The notes under the pieces: model-generated
Told to the model about the DNA's origin: nothing
What the model saw: the letters and a program-made list of their open reading frames with translations, nothing else
Databases searched by the model: none
Made by a program: the position numbers and the translations under genes
Shown here: positions 1 to 15,068 of the stretch, piece by piece
Numbering within the stretch: the stretch's first letter is position 1
Layout: each line of letters begins with the position of its first letter
Source: Bagarius yarrelli
Lineage: Eukaryota > Chordata > Actinopteri > Siluriformes > Sisoridae
Length of the DNA: 64,000 nt
Assembly (NCBI GenBank): GCA_005784505.1
Contig: VCAZ01000006.1
Coordinates: 10,176,724 to 10,240,723 of the forward strand
Reading direction: 5' to 3'

Positions 1-1284
1 GAAGGCCCAAATGAGTCTCTCTGTCCAAAGGAGTGGAAACGGATGGATTTTCCCGTGATATATCCTCAGTTCTGGATACCTGTTCCAATTTGGCTTTCTT
101 GGTCTCCGCAAACGCACTGTTTTTGGCGCTTTTTGACTTAAAAGTGGGAGAACTGGAGACTTTAATGGTCGACTCCGTAAATTCATCGTTTTGTGGACTG
201 ATTTTGTGGACATGTGTTACGTTGTTATTATTAGCCAGGTTCTTTTTCTCCAGCAAAACAGGTTTTCTCCATCTCGCACTCAAAGATTCGTCGTGCTTTC
301 TTTTCCGATCCTCTGACTTTTTATGTTCTATGTCCCTTGCAATGTTGTGAAAGTCGGTGATGCTGCGCTGTCGGTGTGTTTCAGCGTGTTTCTCTTCACT
401 GTCTCCTCGCAATGTGTCCACTTTAACTTGCGCGCACAAAAAGCGACAGTGAGCCAGAAAAGGATGCTCGTGCTTGAACGCCAATCCACACTTTTCACAC
501 GAGTAACCTGTATCAAAGATACAATAATGTCATTACATCCATGTGCATTGTAATAAATGCGCAACTGGCATCAAGTGTTATAGCTGGTAATAAATGTTTG
601 TGAATAGGCGCACGCTGAACAAAGACTAATTTCATGACACATAACAATGTAAGCAGTCCTCACCATCTGCCAGGGTCCTGGTTTTAATGTCGCTAAAGCC
701 AAAAAGATGAGACAGCTCTTTGTCGTACCAGACGAGTAGTTCCTCCCCTTGGTTAATATCTCGGATTGTGCGGAAATACAGCTGACCTCCTTTCAGATAA
801 GCCTCAGTGTTCTGCTCTTTTGCGTCTATAGCTGCCTGCACCAACCTGAGCCAAGGAACCACCAACGGAGAACTCTTTAATGCATCCGGATCAACCTGTT
901 GATAAATGCGGTCGACTCGTTACTATTTATGCACATATTGAGGAATGCTACTTATCATTATAATGTACTCATTTGCACATTTTTGTGTAGCCTATATAGA
1001 TCACAAAATACTATGATGTTATTTACGCAAAATGATGCATGATGCTGTATGATGCATAAAAAACTCACTCTGAATATGTAAGCTTTTCCTCCTCTGTCAA
1101 ACGACTTCAAGGCGATGAACGCTATTGTGTCATAAAATGTGTTATGAAGCACACAAGGACCAAAAGACACTCCGGCCGGTATGTCTTGTGTAACCTGGAC
1201 ACTGGTAAAGAAATCGGGGACGTGATGGTGAAGAAATTTGCTGTCGTTGGTCCATAAAGTGCGCGGCATTATACTGTGTTCCAT
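1..1284 (-). CDS. prdm8: PR-domain zinc-finger protein, PRDM8/ZNF488 type (5' part, runs off left edge)
   Basis: Three coding exons on the minus strand: 1284-1069, 895-664 and 507-1 (continuing beyond the window). Splice sites are canonical and phases agree. The ATG at 1284-1282 lies just inside an exon whose acceptor AG is at 1290-1289. Residues from about 25 form a PR (SET-related) domain, with stretches such as FGPCVLHNTFYDTIAFIALK and NQGEELLVWYDKEL. The third exon opens with a Cys2-type zinc-finger half (YSCEKCGLAF) and then carries TDFHNIARDIEHKKS, which resembles the linker after the first finger in PRDM8. PRDM8 is a nuclear transcriptional repressor in neural and retinal development. 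The C-terminal fingers are outside the window. The neighbouring receptor gene and the 10q24-type block beyond it make a ZNF488 orthologue that keeps the PR domain a real alternative. Family assignment is firm; the exact paralogue is not. Confidence 0.82.
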
Positions 1285-1608
1285 GGTCCTAAAAAAGAGA
1301 ATAGTCATTAGTCTACACGTACCTGCTATATTTCAACCATCAGTTATTTCTAGAGCCAGTTTTTAAAATAATAATGTTTATATTCACATTGTCATAGGTC
1401 CTATTTGAAAAAAAAACTAAATCAATGGCACATGTGTGATGTAACCATATTTAAAATAAAAACCTAACCATTAATAAAAAATAATAATAATAAATCTCCA
1501 GTTATTTTGTAATAAAATTAGATTGTAAGAAAAAGCCAATTAAATGAATATTTCCTAACCTGTTCTAAATTAGTCACCATCATCTATAAGGAAAAGAGAT
1601 GAACTTAC

Positions 1609-1760
1609 AGAGAGCAGGATGTAGGACGCTCCACAGCTCTTGGTTCATCAGAGGAGCACACAGGAGACAAACTGGTGTGTGTGTGGTGTGTTTCGGCTGA
1701 AGTGTGTCTGATCTACTGCAGCTCTTCTTTACGCCTCTGCATTTTACAGCGCGCTCATTA
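1609..1760 (-). other. Probable 5' non-coding exon of the PRDM8-type gene
   Basis: Read on the minus strand, the sequence ends in a good donor (CT|GTAAGTTC, exon edge at 1609). It lies about 320 bases upstream of the acceptor before the first coding exon. The right edge, and so the transcription start, is not defined by sequence; 1760 is a guess. The 1.0 kb between here and the receptor ATG would serve as a shared divergent promoter region. Confidence 0.4.
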
Positions 1761-1849
1761 GACGAGGGGGAGGCGAGAGGAAGGCTGGCCACTGAGCTCA
1801 CACATCGCAAATAAGCAATTATCTCTGAGAAATTAGTAACTCTGAGCTG

Positions 1850-2789
1850 CACTCATATGATTGATACATGTGAAACTGTGCACTTTCTTACAATTGATGG
1901 CATAGATACATTTTAAGCCGTTTAATCTGTTATATTAATAATCATGGAATTATTATTAGTAGTAGTGGTAATAGTAGGGTTTTCATCATTATTATTATCA
2001 TCAATATTATTATCATTATTATGATTGATATTATTATTATTATTATTTTATTATTATAGTGGTAGTAGTAGGCTATTATTCCGATTGGGAGGGAAATACT
2101 GGTGTGCATGTGTGTGTGTGAGTGTGAGTGTGAGTGTGTGTGTGTCTTAAGACATTTACTAAACAACAAAATTACGTTTGCCTCCAACCCATACGACCAC
2201 ATAGGTGGCTTGTAACTTTCAGCAAACGACCTATGTATTAGTATGGCTCGGAGGACTTGTTGGAAATATAGCACACACAGATATTAGATTTGCAAACAGT
2301 CTTTCATCTATTTTTAAATGCAGTTTTAATTCATCCAGAAAATATAGTAATGATGTAGGCCAAGTTCTATTCTGTCAGTTCGGCATTTGCATGTTGTGTA
2401 TTGTGTGTATGTGGGATTTATATATAATTTTTACCCAGAAGTGTTAACATGTTAACATATTATTAATGCAGCATGAAGGTTATATTTTTAGTATCTGTTA
2501 GTGAAGTGTGTCAGTGTGAACAGCACTTCCTCCGATTAGGCAGTGCACCCTCACTCTCTGTGTGTGTGTGTGTGTCCGGAGTGTGTTATAGAGGAGGGGC
2601 GATTCAGGATGGTTTGAAAGCGGACGCTGGAATTGTTGCAGCATTGAACACGCTGACACTCCCATGTCATTCAGGATGTATGGAATATGTTCGCTGTGAA
2701 AGATTTCTTTCTTTTTTTTCCAAGGATTTATGAGCAATCTGCTTTTTTGTCATTGGTTTCGTGTGTTCGAATGACTTGTTTGGGAAAAG
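1850..2789. promoter_or_regulatory. Divergent intergenic region between the PRDM8-type gene and the ANTXR gene
   Basis: About 0.9 kb lies between two head-to-head genes. It holds an ATT-rich simple stretch (about 1944-2060), a GT/GAGT-rich run (about 2100-2145) and a short GT run near 2562. The last 250 bases before the ATG at 2790 would contain the 5' UTR of the receptor gene. No convincing TATA box or CpG cluster stands out. The call as a promoter region rests only on gene orientation. Confidence 0.4.
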
Positions 2790-5700
2790 ATGGCGCGTAC
2801 TTCGCTCAGCTATGGTTTGGTTGTAGCTCTGTTAGGAATGGCGATGTTCACACTTCCAAATGGAAAAGCTGAGTCTGATGTTAAAGAGGAGAAAAACTCT
2901 TGTCAAGGTGCTTTCGACTTGTATTTTGTCCTCGACAAGTAAGTGCTGATCGACAAGTCTGAAAGTGTCCATGCGTTCCCGTTTGACTGCGTTGTATGTG
3001 ACGCGCATGACAAATAACACTGTATACCCCGAGGTTTAATCAAGCTTATAAACCGTGTGTGTATTTGTATTTTTCACCACGAGAATAAATAAAATCACTT
3101 AAAAACGAAGTGTAAGAAATCTGTAGTGGGTCTCAGGTGATTCACACACAATGTGGTTTTACTTTCCAGCCTTTTATGTTTGCTGCAGGGATTAATTTTC
3201 AATTTTATTTGCAACTGAAGTATTTATATTTTTATTATCGTCAAAAAAAAAATCATCTAATCTAAATCTATGAGTAACCTGGATTCAGTACAAAATCAAA
3301 TCCCTGTTTTTCTGTTTGTGTCTTTTTGTTTCAGTTAGAACAATTTGTGTATTGGACAAAGCACCAAAAGCAACTTGCTTGTAATATACAATTTATAGCT
3401 TTCTGTATTTTCCTATAGCACCTCCTTTCACCCACAAACACCCAACACCAGGCTCTCAGCTGCTTGACCTCTGTAGGACTCATGAATTGTTAAGCATGCG
3501 TTAAATCTTGATCTGAGATTTGCAGTATCTGCAGTTCTGAATTGCTGAACCTGCTCTAACTTGCTCTTTTACGGTAATGAGTTTTCTTTAGAACACACTT
3601 AGAGCATGTAGACATTTCAGTCCAGTAAATCCTTGTAAAAAATGATTAAACATTTTAAAAATGCCATCTGCATATAAAAACATCTGCATATATTATTTGC
3701 ATAAATATATTAGCAAAACACATTTGATTTTTCAGTGCATTTATATATAGAGAGAGAAATATGAAGAGAGAGGGAGGGAGAGATTAGAGGGATGGTGAGA
3801 CAAGAGCCAAATGTGTCTGCATTACACAAAAGAAGTCCAGTGCCACAACTAATAACATTCTTTCTGTCTAGGCATATGTTATCTTATGACATCATATTGC
3901 CAAATAATAAGCATGGAATTTTAGATTATGCACATTCAGTTTGTCAGAGATAAAGACCTAAAACCAGGCTGATGTAAATGCCAGCTTTAGTTTGGATCTC
4001 AACCTGTTACTCCTGGCCCTTGCCATCTGTTCCACTTCAACTGACTAGATCCATGAGGAGAGGGTTCTGTTCCCTGTTAACAGCAGACATAATTATCTGA
4101 CACAAAGACAATTAGACCCTGTTGGAAGTGCTTTAGGAACTGTGATTAATTAATAGTCTGCCTTCTGTGCACAGGGTGGTCCTTTAGGTACTTTAATCCA
4201 ACCATTAAAAATAATAATTACAAATTACTATTCATAAGCTGTAATTAGTAGGCATAAAACAGCCGAAACATTAGACAGGTCGTTTCAATGGTTTTGTTTT
4301 TTTGCAGATCTGGAAGTGTCAAAAACCACTGGATTGAGATTTACTCCTTTGTAGAACATCTTGCGGAAAAATTCGTAAGGTAATCCCTGTTCTTATTCTT
4401 CGATGATATTTAAGTGCCATATTCTTGATTATAACCTTTTCCACCAAAATGTATTATTGTTATAGCCCATTGCTAAGAATGTCCTTCATTGTCTTCTCAA
4501 CACGTGGAACCATCATTATGGAACTCACTGAAAATAGGTAAGAAATTCATACCCCTCAATTTACAGTCCTTGCGTAAATAATCAGTGTTTATAGTTCTTT
4601 TCCTGTCTTTATAAACAGGGATGATATTACCAAGGGCCTGAGCGTGCTAAAGAAAGTGGTACCAGGAGGTGACACATTTATGAATCTTGGATTACAAAAG
4701 GTAAACTATGCCTCCAATTATACTTTAAGTTCAACCCTGATGTGTAACTCTGTCACTTTACTTAGGCTAAATTAGTTTCTATGTTTGCATTTCCTTGAAA
4801 TTTTAGGCAAATGAACAAATATATCATGGGAATTATGGTAAGTGTCTTATCCTGGTACACTAAAAGCAGTAATATTGTATATAATCATATTGGTTAAAAG
4901 AATTTAACCAACTTCAATGTGACATTTTTCAGGGGCAGCTAGTGTTATCATTGCTTTAACTGATGGCGAGTTAAATACACATCAGTTTATCACAGCACAA
5001 CAGGAGGCAAGTAACAAACTAGTAGTGTCCATTCTCCCCATTTTCATAAATCTGCATGCCATTAATGTGCTATTAGGACTTTTCTTTTTAGTATTATGGG
5101 TGTCTGTGTGCAGGCACAGAGGGCCAGATCTTTTGGAGCCATAGTGTACTGCGTGGGAGTGAAAGACTTTAATCAAACACAGGTACTAAGTACAAGTGTC
5201 TATCACTATATTCACTGAAAGCTCTAGTACTGTACATTCACAAAAAATTTGAAATAATATTGTACTGTGTGCTAGTTGGCTACCATTGCAGACACCACTG
5301 AGCATGTGTTTCCTGTTGTGGGAGGTTTTCACGCCCTGAGAGGAATGATTGATTCAGTAAGTTTTCTGCTGTAATTCAGTGTGCCCTTTAATTCATAGTG
5401 TGTATTATAGCACAGTGTTTAGCTATATCACTTTTATTTCTTGTAGATAATTAAAAAATCGTGCATTGAGATTTTGGCAGCAGAGCCATCAAGTGTTTGC
5501 GCTGGAGGTAAGAACTTCGACGGACAACTTTGTTTTATTATTAAAAAAGGTTTAGAAAAGAGACGTTGCTTTATGTGTCTCTTTACTAACTGGCTGGTTG
5601 TGGTGTGATGTGTTACTGATGATTACCTTACACGGCGCCTCATAAAATATGAAAAATAGAGCAGAGCTATCCACTTGCCAGCTTTTTCACAGTGTTTTCT

Positions 5701-8700
5701 CTAAAAGTGCACTCTTCTGCAGTAAGTGCATGCTTGAAAGGTCATGTCAAGCCTCATCCATCCTCTGTGTTCTCGACACTAGTGCCCTGCATGGAGGCTT
5801 GTCCACTGAGCTGTAGCCAATCAATCAAATGGGTATTTTAGTGTTAAATGCAAGTCTGGGTAGGTTTGTTGGCCATTTAGAGGCACAGGCCTTAGACAAC
5901 GGATTAGATGTGGCAAAGTAGGCCAAGACGGATCAGCCAAGCAAAAAAACACAGCACTTTGATATTAATTTCCTACAACAGTGACAAATCATTTTTGTCA
6001 CCATGTGAGTTGCCAGGTAAAGACTGAAAATGTTCACTCTTTGTCTGTATAAAACTATAAGATCATATAGGACGCATCGTTGTTAATATGAAACAAATTT
6101 ATTTATTCCAGTTATCCGAATAAAACTGTTATTACAGAAATTTTGTCATAGCAATTAATTTTTTTATTATCAATCCAGTGCCTGATTGGACTTAATTAAC
6201 ATTTTTGACAATGAATGTCATAATCAGTAGAACATAATTCCTAGTAATTAATCCTGATTAAAATGTATTTCAGAAAACCACCATTGTTCAATATTTTTTT
6301 ATCACCACTCATTAAGTTTAATCATTGCATATTAGCATGTATTATTTAGAAATAATGCAACTATGCATCAACCCACAGAAAATTCAATCAATTTTAATGG
6401 TACAGATATTATTTAGTCTATTATAGACTGTCACGATAAGTTCACTCATGTTTGAAGATAATGAGAAGGGACCGAGCCACACAGCCAGAACCCAGGTTGT
6501 CTCTTGTCACAATCAGAGCACAGGCTGACATAACAACAAATGTTGCATCGATGATTGCTCAGCCATTGCTTTAGCACCTCAATGTTTATTGGCAGTGTTT
6601 AAAAGTCTTTTTACACATGCCACCTTGGTTTTATGACACCTAGCCAATTTCTCAGCATAGCGTGGCGGGTGTGGGTCAGCAGTGTACCAGCCCCTGCTCA
6701 TCATTTTGCTCCAAGCTGTACCCACCACACTCCCTAGCGCTGACCTTTATTTCCCATGCTGCCCTGTCACAACTTGACACAATCCATCTGACAGTAACGG
6801 GGGAAGAAAAGGGCATGGAAGCTGCAAGTCTCTAAAATTAAAAGGAATTAGCCATTTCAGCCATGCAGATGTCTTATTAGGCAGGCAGTGCTGAGAAAAG
6901 CCAGGCGAATGCAGAGCACAGCAAATAATGTATTTATTTCATAATATATGCAGGCTTTCAGAAGTTTACTTGTGTTGACAAAACATGGTTAAAAATCTGT
7001 GATTGTATTTTTTGTTGTACTATTAATCAATCCGATTAGTCAGTTCAATAAGGAAACAAGGATATTGTAAGGCTTTGTCTTACAGTAGCAGCATTCAGCT
7101 GACATTTACTTGCAGTGTTTCCCCTGATGGATTCATATCTGCAGAACCTTTTTTTATTTAGTGAACTTTGCAGTTAAATGTGTGTGTTTTTAAAACATAT
7201 GCATCCAGCGGTAGTGCTGCAGCGCCTGAGGCAGAGCAGCAATCAGACAGACAGTTTTCTCAACCACTAATGTAACCCCCTTCCCAGTCAAATAAATATG
7301 TCTTGTAAACTTTGATGAAAAAGTGATATTATCTTATAAAAGTTTATTCTCAGAGCTTTTGATTATATTTAAGTATATTTAATTTTTCTATATTTCTTGA
7401 AAAATTTAAGTTAAGGCACTAATGTTAGTTGTGGAGGTCTGTGGTGCAGTTGTTCCAGTTTATGCCAGAAGGTGTTCAGCGTGGGTAAATTCAGGATTCT
7501 GTGCAGGTCATCTTGAGTTCTTTTACTCTATCCATCGCACACCAGGTTTTCATAATGCTCAGGGGCTTTGTTAACATGGAAATTGTCCTAAAATATAATA
7601 CTACAACATACAAAAACATTGTGTGCTTCCACATTTGGGACATTAATTTGGGGCAGAAACTTTTATTTGGCGGTGCTGGTAAAGTGCTTACAAACTTAAA
7701 GCGGTATAATGTATTTCTTCCCCAACAAATAAATTACTAAATGTATGTAAAGAAGAGTAGCATTGCTTCTATCAATTTTAAAGCATTTTGTTCTGGTGTC
7801 TATTTTTCTTTCAGATGCATTTCAAGTGGTTGTGAGAGGCAATGGCTTTTTGTACGCAAGAAATATCAGTCAGGTCTTGTGCAGCTTCAAAATCAATGAC
7901 ACACTAACAGTGAGTAAGTAACAGCAAGTTTAATTAAACACTGCAATTATTTTTAAATTGTATTCATAGATTTGGTTTATAAAACAATGGCGCTACAGAT
8001 AAATGACATTAGTTTAAGGGTTAATTGACAAACCCCTTTAATCATTACTATAATGTTACAGATGAGAAGCCCGTGAATGTCGAAGACACACTTTTGCTTT
8101 GCCCAGCACCTGTTATAGATGAAGTTGGAATGTAAGTGTCAAAGCCAATTACTACCTTCTTTGCCCTAATATATCACTACCCTTGAAACATTTGGGTCAA
8201 TGTCGTTGTAAATTCCTCGCATCAGTCAAGCTTAGCGTGTCATAACAGAGTAAGACACCAGACGTGTTGGGCAGAATGTATAATTAGCATCACTTAATGA
8301 TGAGGAATAACTGGAATTGGTGTCTCTTGTTTAAGAAGAAGAGAATGTGTGTAAAGCTAGAGTGCACAGAGCCAGTAACATATAACACCCTGTATTAACC
8401 TAATCAGCTTTCATAACAAATTAGCTGCTAGTAGCTCTATGCTGTGCTTTAAGCATGCTGCATGTTAATGATCACTGCTGGCTATAGGCACCATGTGGAA
8501 TGTATGTCTTGTTCCTGTTAAAGGAATATTCTATGGCTTAAGTTTTTTCTTGTCTCCTTGGGAGGAAAGGCTGTTTTGATGCTTAAGGGGGCTTTTTTCT
8601 ACTTAACACTCGATCTATGTATGTATGTTTATGTCATCTTTCCTTAATAAACATTAATTCATTTAAGTCATTTAATTAATATTAACATTTGTATAGTGGC

Positions 8701-11700
8701 ATGAGATGTCAATGTTAATTATTATCTAGCCCAAATGTAGTGCAAATGGTAATCCTGGAGCCTCTTATTAATTTTTAAGCCTGCTTGGTAGCCTGGAAAA
8801 CATCTGGCCTTTCTTGAAAGCCAATGTATAAATATTTGTGTAGTAGGGCTAAAGCACAATTTTCTTAATCATCAAAATAAATCATCAAAGCATTTTGTTT
8901 TGATAAAAACTACATTCACTTAAATGCTCTAAGTGGGAAACAGGCAGGGTTAAAGGTATGGGGCAAAAGGCCCACTGGTGGGTTTTTCACCCCACTAGTG
9001 TGGCAAACATAATATTGTGTAACATATAGTTAAAAGTTGTTTAAAATAGTTATTTTTTTCACAGGTTACACTGTTTTTTTGTTTATTTTATATTATTAAA
9101 ACATAAAAAATATTTAAAAATTGAATAATTTACTTTAAATACAATTAATACAATAGATATGTCAATTTAAGCAGTGTTTTTTTAGCAACATTTATCACAA
9201 TCATAGGACATTTTAAAATGATAATGGTTACTTTAGTGAACCTATTATTTATTTTACCTTTTCATATCATAAACCGGTTTATTTTAACATGTTTGTTGTT
9301 AATTTTTGCATGTTAAAAAAAGGTTTATGTGGGCCTTTTGTTTTTTTTATCTATAGTTGATGGACAGAAAAAGAGGTGGGAGAAATAGGAATGGGGTGGG
9401 AAACATCCCTGAGCCACAAAAACGCAAAAACAAATGAAACGTTCCTTTAAAAAATATTTGTAGTAATTTTAACCATTATAATTTCTATAATTTATTTTCC
9501 TTGACCGCGAACACGTTACGAACTGAATCTTCAAGTGCAAACGAAAACCACATGTGTGAACAAGTGCTACATTTTATGCAATCTAAAAACATATTTCTCT
9601 TACTCATTCGGGTGAATGCTGATTAAATAGAACTACCTTTTGTTTTTAAGGCTGTTCCTTAACATCTCTTGTATCTATAGTCATATATGCCTTTTACAGA
9701 ACACTGTTATCATGAGATTGCAAAGGCTCATGACAATGACAATGATAACATGCTTTAAATACCAGTTTTGTCAGGTAATGCACAGGTATTAACCCCTGAT
9801 AAATAAATCGGTGTGTCAAATGTAATGTATTCCGGTGTTATTAACAGATTTGTGAATGGCCAAATAAGATGTTTGTCATGTTTAGACAGAAAAGGTGGCT
9901 AATGTTGGGGGAAGAAGATAATTTTAGGGCACAACTTGTCTGTCACCACTTTTCGCTTCTATTCTATGCTGTGTGTTAAAGGATAAGTTGTTGAAATGCA
10001 TGATGACTGACAGGCTCTTAAAAGATGATTTTAAAAATGGGCAGCCACGGCATTGGCAGAATATGAGTTATTTTGTGCAAATAGAGTAAAAATTATGCAA
10101 ATTAAACATTAAATTCAGTGTTGGAAAATTGTAACTGCAGAATTCCATCCCTCCAGAAAGTGGGTCAGAAGAGTAGAGAATCACTGACAAGTCAAACGAG
10201 CGTTTCAAAATTCACACTGAGGAAATGGATTCTTAAACATTTAGCGTTTAATATTCATGTTAGGTTAACATTCCCAGCATGTAAAACAGTCTTAGCAGTC
10301 TCTGGCGTGTGTTTTGATGTTTATTTGGTGTGTTTATGCCACTGTGTGTTTTAAGCTGAAGACTTCGTGATACTGTAAACAGTGGTGCAGCTGTAGAGCT
10401 TTTGCCAAGCATATCTGAGGTTCAGTGTTCCAATCCCACCTTGCACATCTTTATTTCTCATTTACAGCAAAGGTGTTAATCAGTGATTGTATATCAACAG
10501 CTAGGGCATTTAAAGGGCATTAAAACACTTTAAAGCATTTAGAACCAAAATCTACTTTATTACAGATGTTTATACAGTTTAAATAAGAGTTATAAATATA
10601 ACAGCAACATCTGTTGAAATAATAATTAAAGAAAACCTAGGGAAATTATTGTATTCAAATAAATGCATTCATTTTGCTTTTAATGTCTTCTTGTATCCCT
10701 TAATTAAATATAACACATCATTTAATTTATTGTCACCTGATATTCTTTAATGCGCTCCTAAATTTTTTAACTTTCAAGCTCCTTCTGAATAAATTAAGCA
10801 TCAAGCCCTGGTGGGTAGTGTATAGCATCTATGGGGAAATATATATTTATACCTCATCAAAACATTTTGTCTTTTTATGCTACATTTAAAAGGGTGTACT
10901 CTCAGCCTGGTCAGAGCATGTCCTGTCCTGTTTTGCCTTGAACTAGCCTACTTTTTAACTGTTGCTGATTTTTTTATACACTAAAAGTTTGGGGACAACC
11001 GACGGGTTGTTTTCTGAAGATCCTGTTTCATATTTAGTGTTATTCTTACTCTCATAATAATCTCCACACCTCAACAAACGGTTCCCATTACATTTTAAAG
11101 CGTAGTTTTGAGATTACGTACTTAATGTTGATTAGGGAGGTTTGTGCAGGACATTTAAGTTCTTCTACACAAGCTATTAAACACTATGATATTATATTGT
11201 GATGAAAAACTATTAAGATCAAATCTGTATTTTTAATACTAATACGATTTAACATTTGACAGGGAGTTTTGAAATCTTCCTCTATTTTAACTGTTTAAAA
11301 ATAATACTAAATACACTGTTAAAAAAAAAAAACTTTCTTTACCTTCTAAAGATTGTTAACTTGAAACCTTCAAAAAGGAACTGCATTTAAACTGCATCTA
11401 AATAAAATTGTTTGTTTACTTTTACAACACTGTTTGTGTTATTGGAATATTAGATTACTTATTAAATATTAATGATGGCATCAGAGCAAATACATATTTT
11501 CCAACTATTCAAATTATTTTTTAGTTTTCATAAAAAGCTAATTATTTATAAACTGTAAATCAAGTCCTTTTTACTAAATAAAGTTAAACTTGCATTTATC
11601 TTGCATAATAAGGAAATTGATGGGTGTGCCTGTTGTTGGGATAATCTGGACTTTGTTGGAGGAACTGTAGTACAAAAAACAGAGAATATTTCGCTGTTTC

Positions 11701-14700
11701 ATGTCGTTCTTTTGATTATCTGTTACCATGACCCACTGCCTTTTCTTGCAGTTTAAATTGCGACAATTTCTTTCCTAATCTGACTTCTCATGCTTCCACA
11801 CATTCTTGAAGCTCTGATGTCCGATGTCTTTGGCCAGTGTAATGACTTTCACTACATTCCCCTAGCATTTCGATGGAAAAACTCGATAAACAGTTCAGTG
11901 GAAGTAATTAAGGCTGTTTTTATAAAAAGAAGTTTAAACATTCAGCCTTATCCTGCCTTGTAGTCTACTTCACCAGGGCCGAGTTCTGATGAAAGAAAAC
12001 CAAGACAAGCTCATACAGGCCACTGAAATGGTGGAATGTGCTGATTTGATGTGGCTGAAAGCTTGATTTGTATCTGTGTTAATGCTCTGATGCAGGGTGA
12101 TATATCTTCAGGTCAGCATGAATGAGGGCTTGTCTTACATCACCAGTTCAGTGTACATCACCACCACTGAATGTGTAAGTAAATGTTACTGATGTGCTGG
12201 AATTTTATTTAAAAAACATCCTAAATATAGCCGCATCACATTTTATAAAAAATCATAACTGTATACTATAAACTATATACTCAAAATATAAACCATCCAG
12301 TATGTCATATGATTTTAATAAACAATAATCTTTTATAATTTCTCTTGTTTATGATTATTCAATGCTAATGTCAATTCTTGTTAAATCTACAGATAATTTT
12401 ATGAATTCTTTTTTTTTTTGTATGTATTTTTATGAGGTAAAACGTGTAAAACAGGCTGAATAATCTTATATCTAAATTGGAATAATTTTTTCATAAGAAG
12501 ATTTACATTTCTGACATTTAGCGCAGACGCCCTTATCCAGTGCAAAACTTACATATTATCTCAATCAGTTGTAACTTGGTGGTGCTGGGATTTGAACCAG
12601 GAGCCTTTCAATTAGTTAGAACCAACACCTTAAACCACTGTGCTACCCACTTCTCCTATTACCATATTTCCATATTTTTTACTTTTTTTTTGCTAATAAT
12701 AATGAAGTCTGTTCTGCTTGTCACTGGTTGGATTGCTCCTGTTCTACAATTAAACATCTTATAAAACAATTAAACAAATTATAGGCCATCGTTTCTTCTT
12801 TAATGTTAGCTTACCTACTACTTTTTACCTCTAGGTTTCTTATTAGTGGCCTAAATAAATATTTCTATAAATCTTATTACAATGGTTATTTGTTAAGGTA
12901 CTACACAAATAAAATTTAGTTCCATCACTGTCAAAAGACCAAATGCTGGAAATGTTTTTTTTTCTGTTTCCTCTTAGTACCTTCTGTAATCTTTTTTTTT
13001 TTTAATTTCTTCAATTTTTTTTTATCACTTTTTCTCTTTTCCTCTCTGCTTTTGTAACGTCTCCTCTGCTTTCTTTCATCAGAGGAGTCTGTTTTTTATC
13101 AAGTAAGTTAATTCTCTGTTAGTTTCTCTGAAACCTCTTAATTTCTTATTTTAGTCTTTTTACTATGTGCTGGCACTTGTTTTCTCTAAAATAATTTATT
13201 ATACAATACAATAGTTAATTGTTGTAATTGTCTGAGTGCAGTATGATGGCACCATCCTCCTCATTTCATTGCTGGTGATTCTCCTGCTTGTGGGTTTACT
13301 GCTGATGTGGTGGTTTTGGCCCCTGTGTTGTACTGTGGTGAGTATTTACATATTAGAGGTGTTTCTCTTTGTTTTGTTGAATGTTATCGGCATCACATTT
13401 AATAAGAATTACATGTGTATTGTGAACAGGTTATTAAAGAGCCACCTCCTCCACCACCACCTGAGCCTGTGAGTTCAATCATGACTATTTGTTGTGTGTT
13501 TCTGTTTGGGCTTTGTGTTAGTTTGTGTTTGGTTTTGAAAAGTGTACATGGGCTTTAAAATGTCGTTAAACACACTTGGGTTAAAAATGACCCAACAGTT
13601 AATCCAATGGTGGGTTGATATAGCACCCATCTATTGTTGGGTTATTTTAACCCATTTCTTTGGGTAGTAAGTATTTTTAATTTTATTTTTTTTATTCTTA
13701 AGATTTTCTCATGCTTTATTGGTACAACAATTATCTTTACAACTTTATAGATAAAATGTGTAATGTTTTGTCCTGACTATAAAACAAGCGTCAGTGTCTT
13801 TAATCGCAGGTATAAAATAAACAAAAAGCAGTCAACAGGGCTAAAGTTGAAAACAGACATATTTGTGCGATGATATTAATGTGTAAGGGCCTAATATTTA
13901 TTTTGTAAAGAAAAAAATAGCACCCATATGCGTAAATTGTATGACATTAAAATTACCCGTCTATCTTCTGTGACAGTTGCGGCGGGCGGTCAACTGTTAA
14001 AAATCTGTTTTAAATATGTTTAACCCAGATATTGGGTACAGTGAATAACCCAATGTTTTTGAAGTGTAGCGCACAATTCTAGATGTTTAGTATTGGTAGT
14101 TAGTCCCTCAATTGCAAAAATTAACATCTAATTAATTTTTTCTAATTTACTGTAGATTTTATGCTGATTTGTACCAAAAAGCTAAATCACAGCACACGTA
14201 TCCAAAACCCTCTTCAATTCATTTGTGTTAAATTAGTGCCGCTGTCATAAAAGCTTCTACTGAAATAGTTTAGTATTTTATGCAAAACTCCCACAACATT
14301 CTGCAAAAAGCTGTAACTATGTGAATAAACCTGTAGTGTACATCTAGAAAGTATTAGTGGTCTACTTTTATAATTTACCCCAAAATGTCTTTATAAAGCT
14401 ACACCGACTCGATTAGTGCTAATGACGGTGACATATGTACTGGCACAAGTGGTGCATTACAAGTGGGTGACTTATAAGGAAAGAGACGGAACCTCCAGCC
14501 TGATAGAGTACACAGACACCGTGCAGAAGAACATGCAGAATAGCCGTCTTGTGCTCATTTGTTGCCAGAGGTCAACGGCGAACAGTCAGCAATGCTGATG
14601 TGAAATAAGAGAGCTTTGTGGGAGTAGTCTTAAAGTGTGCATCTGTGCCACTTAACACTGAATTCATAAACAGGGACCTCTGTCTGCTGAGGTTTAATGA

Positions 14701-15028
14701 ATGCAACTTTCCTTTTGATAAAGAATAACAATAAGGATGCTATTTGTGTCTCTTGCACTGTTCAGCTGTGTTTTTGTGCTTTTTATCTGTTTGGATGGAA
14801 GTAGACTGAAGAGTGAATCCCAGAAAGAAAAGGTTTTAGGCTTTGTGTACCCAGTGACTAAGATTTAATCTTTTAATGAAAGAACTTATTGTGTGTGTGT
14901 GTGTGTGTATGGTGTCTGGTGTGTTCAGGATTCTGATGATGAGAATGGGATGCCAAAGAAAAAATGGCCTACAGTTGATGCCTCTTATTATGGTGGCAGG
15001 GGAGTTGGAGGCATTAAAAGAATGGAGG

Positions 15029-15068
<40 letters not shown>

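Noticed and set aside
13082..13102. A 20-base candidate micro-exon in the receptor gene (acceptor CATCAG, donor GTAAGT)
   Set aside because: Its inclusion would shift the frame between the Cys313 exon and the membrane-helix exon; direct joining of those two exons keeps the frame and the family sequence.
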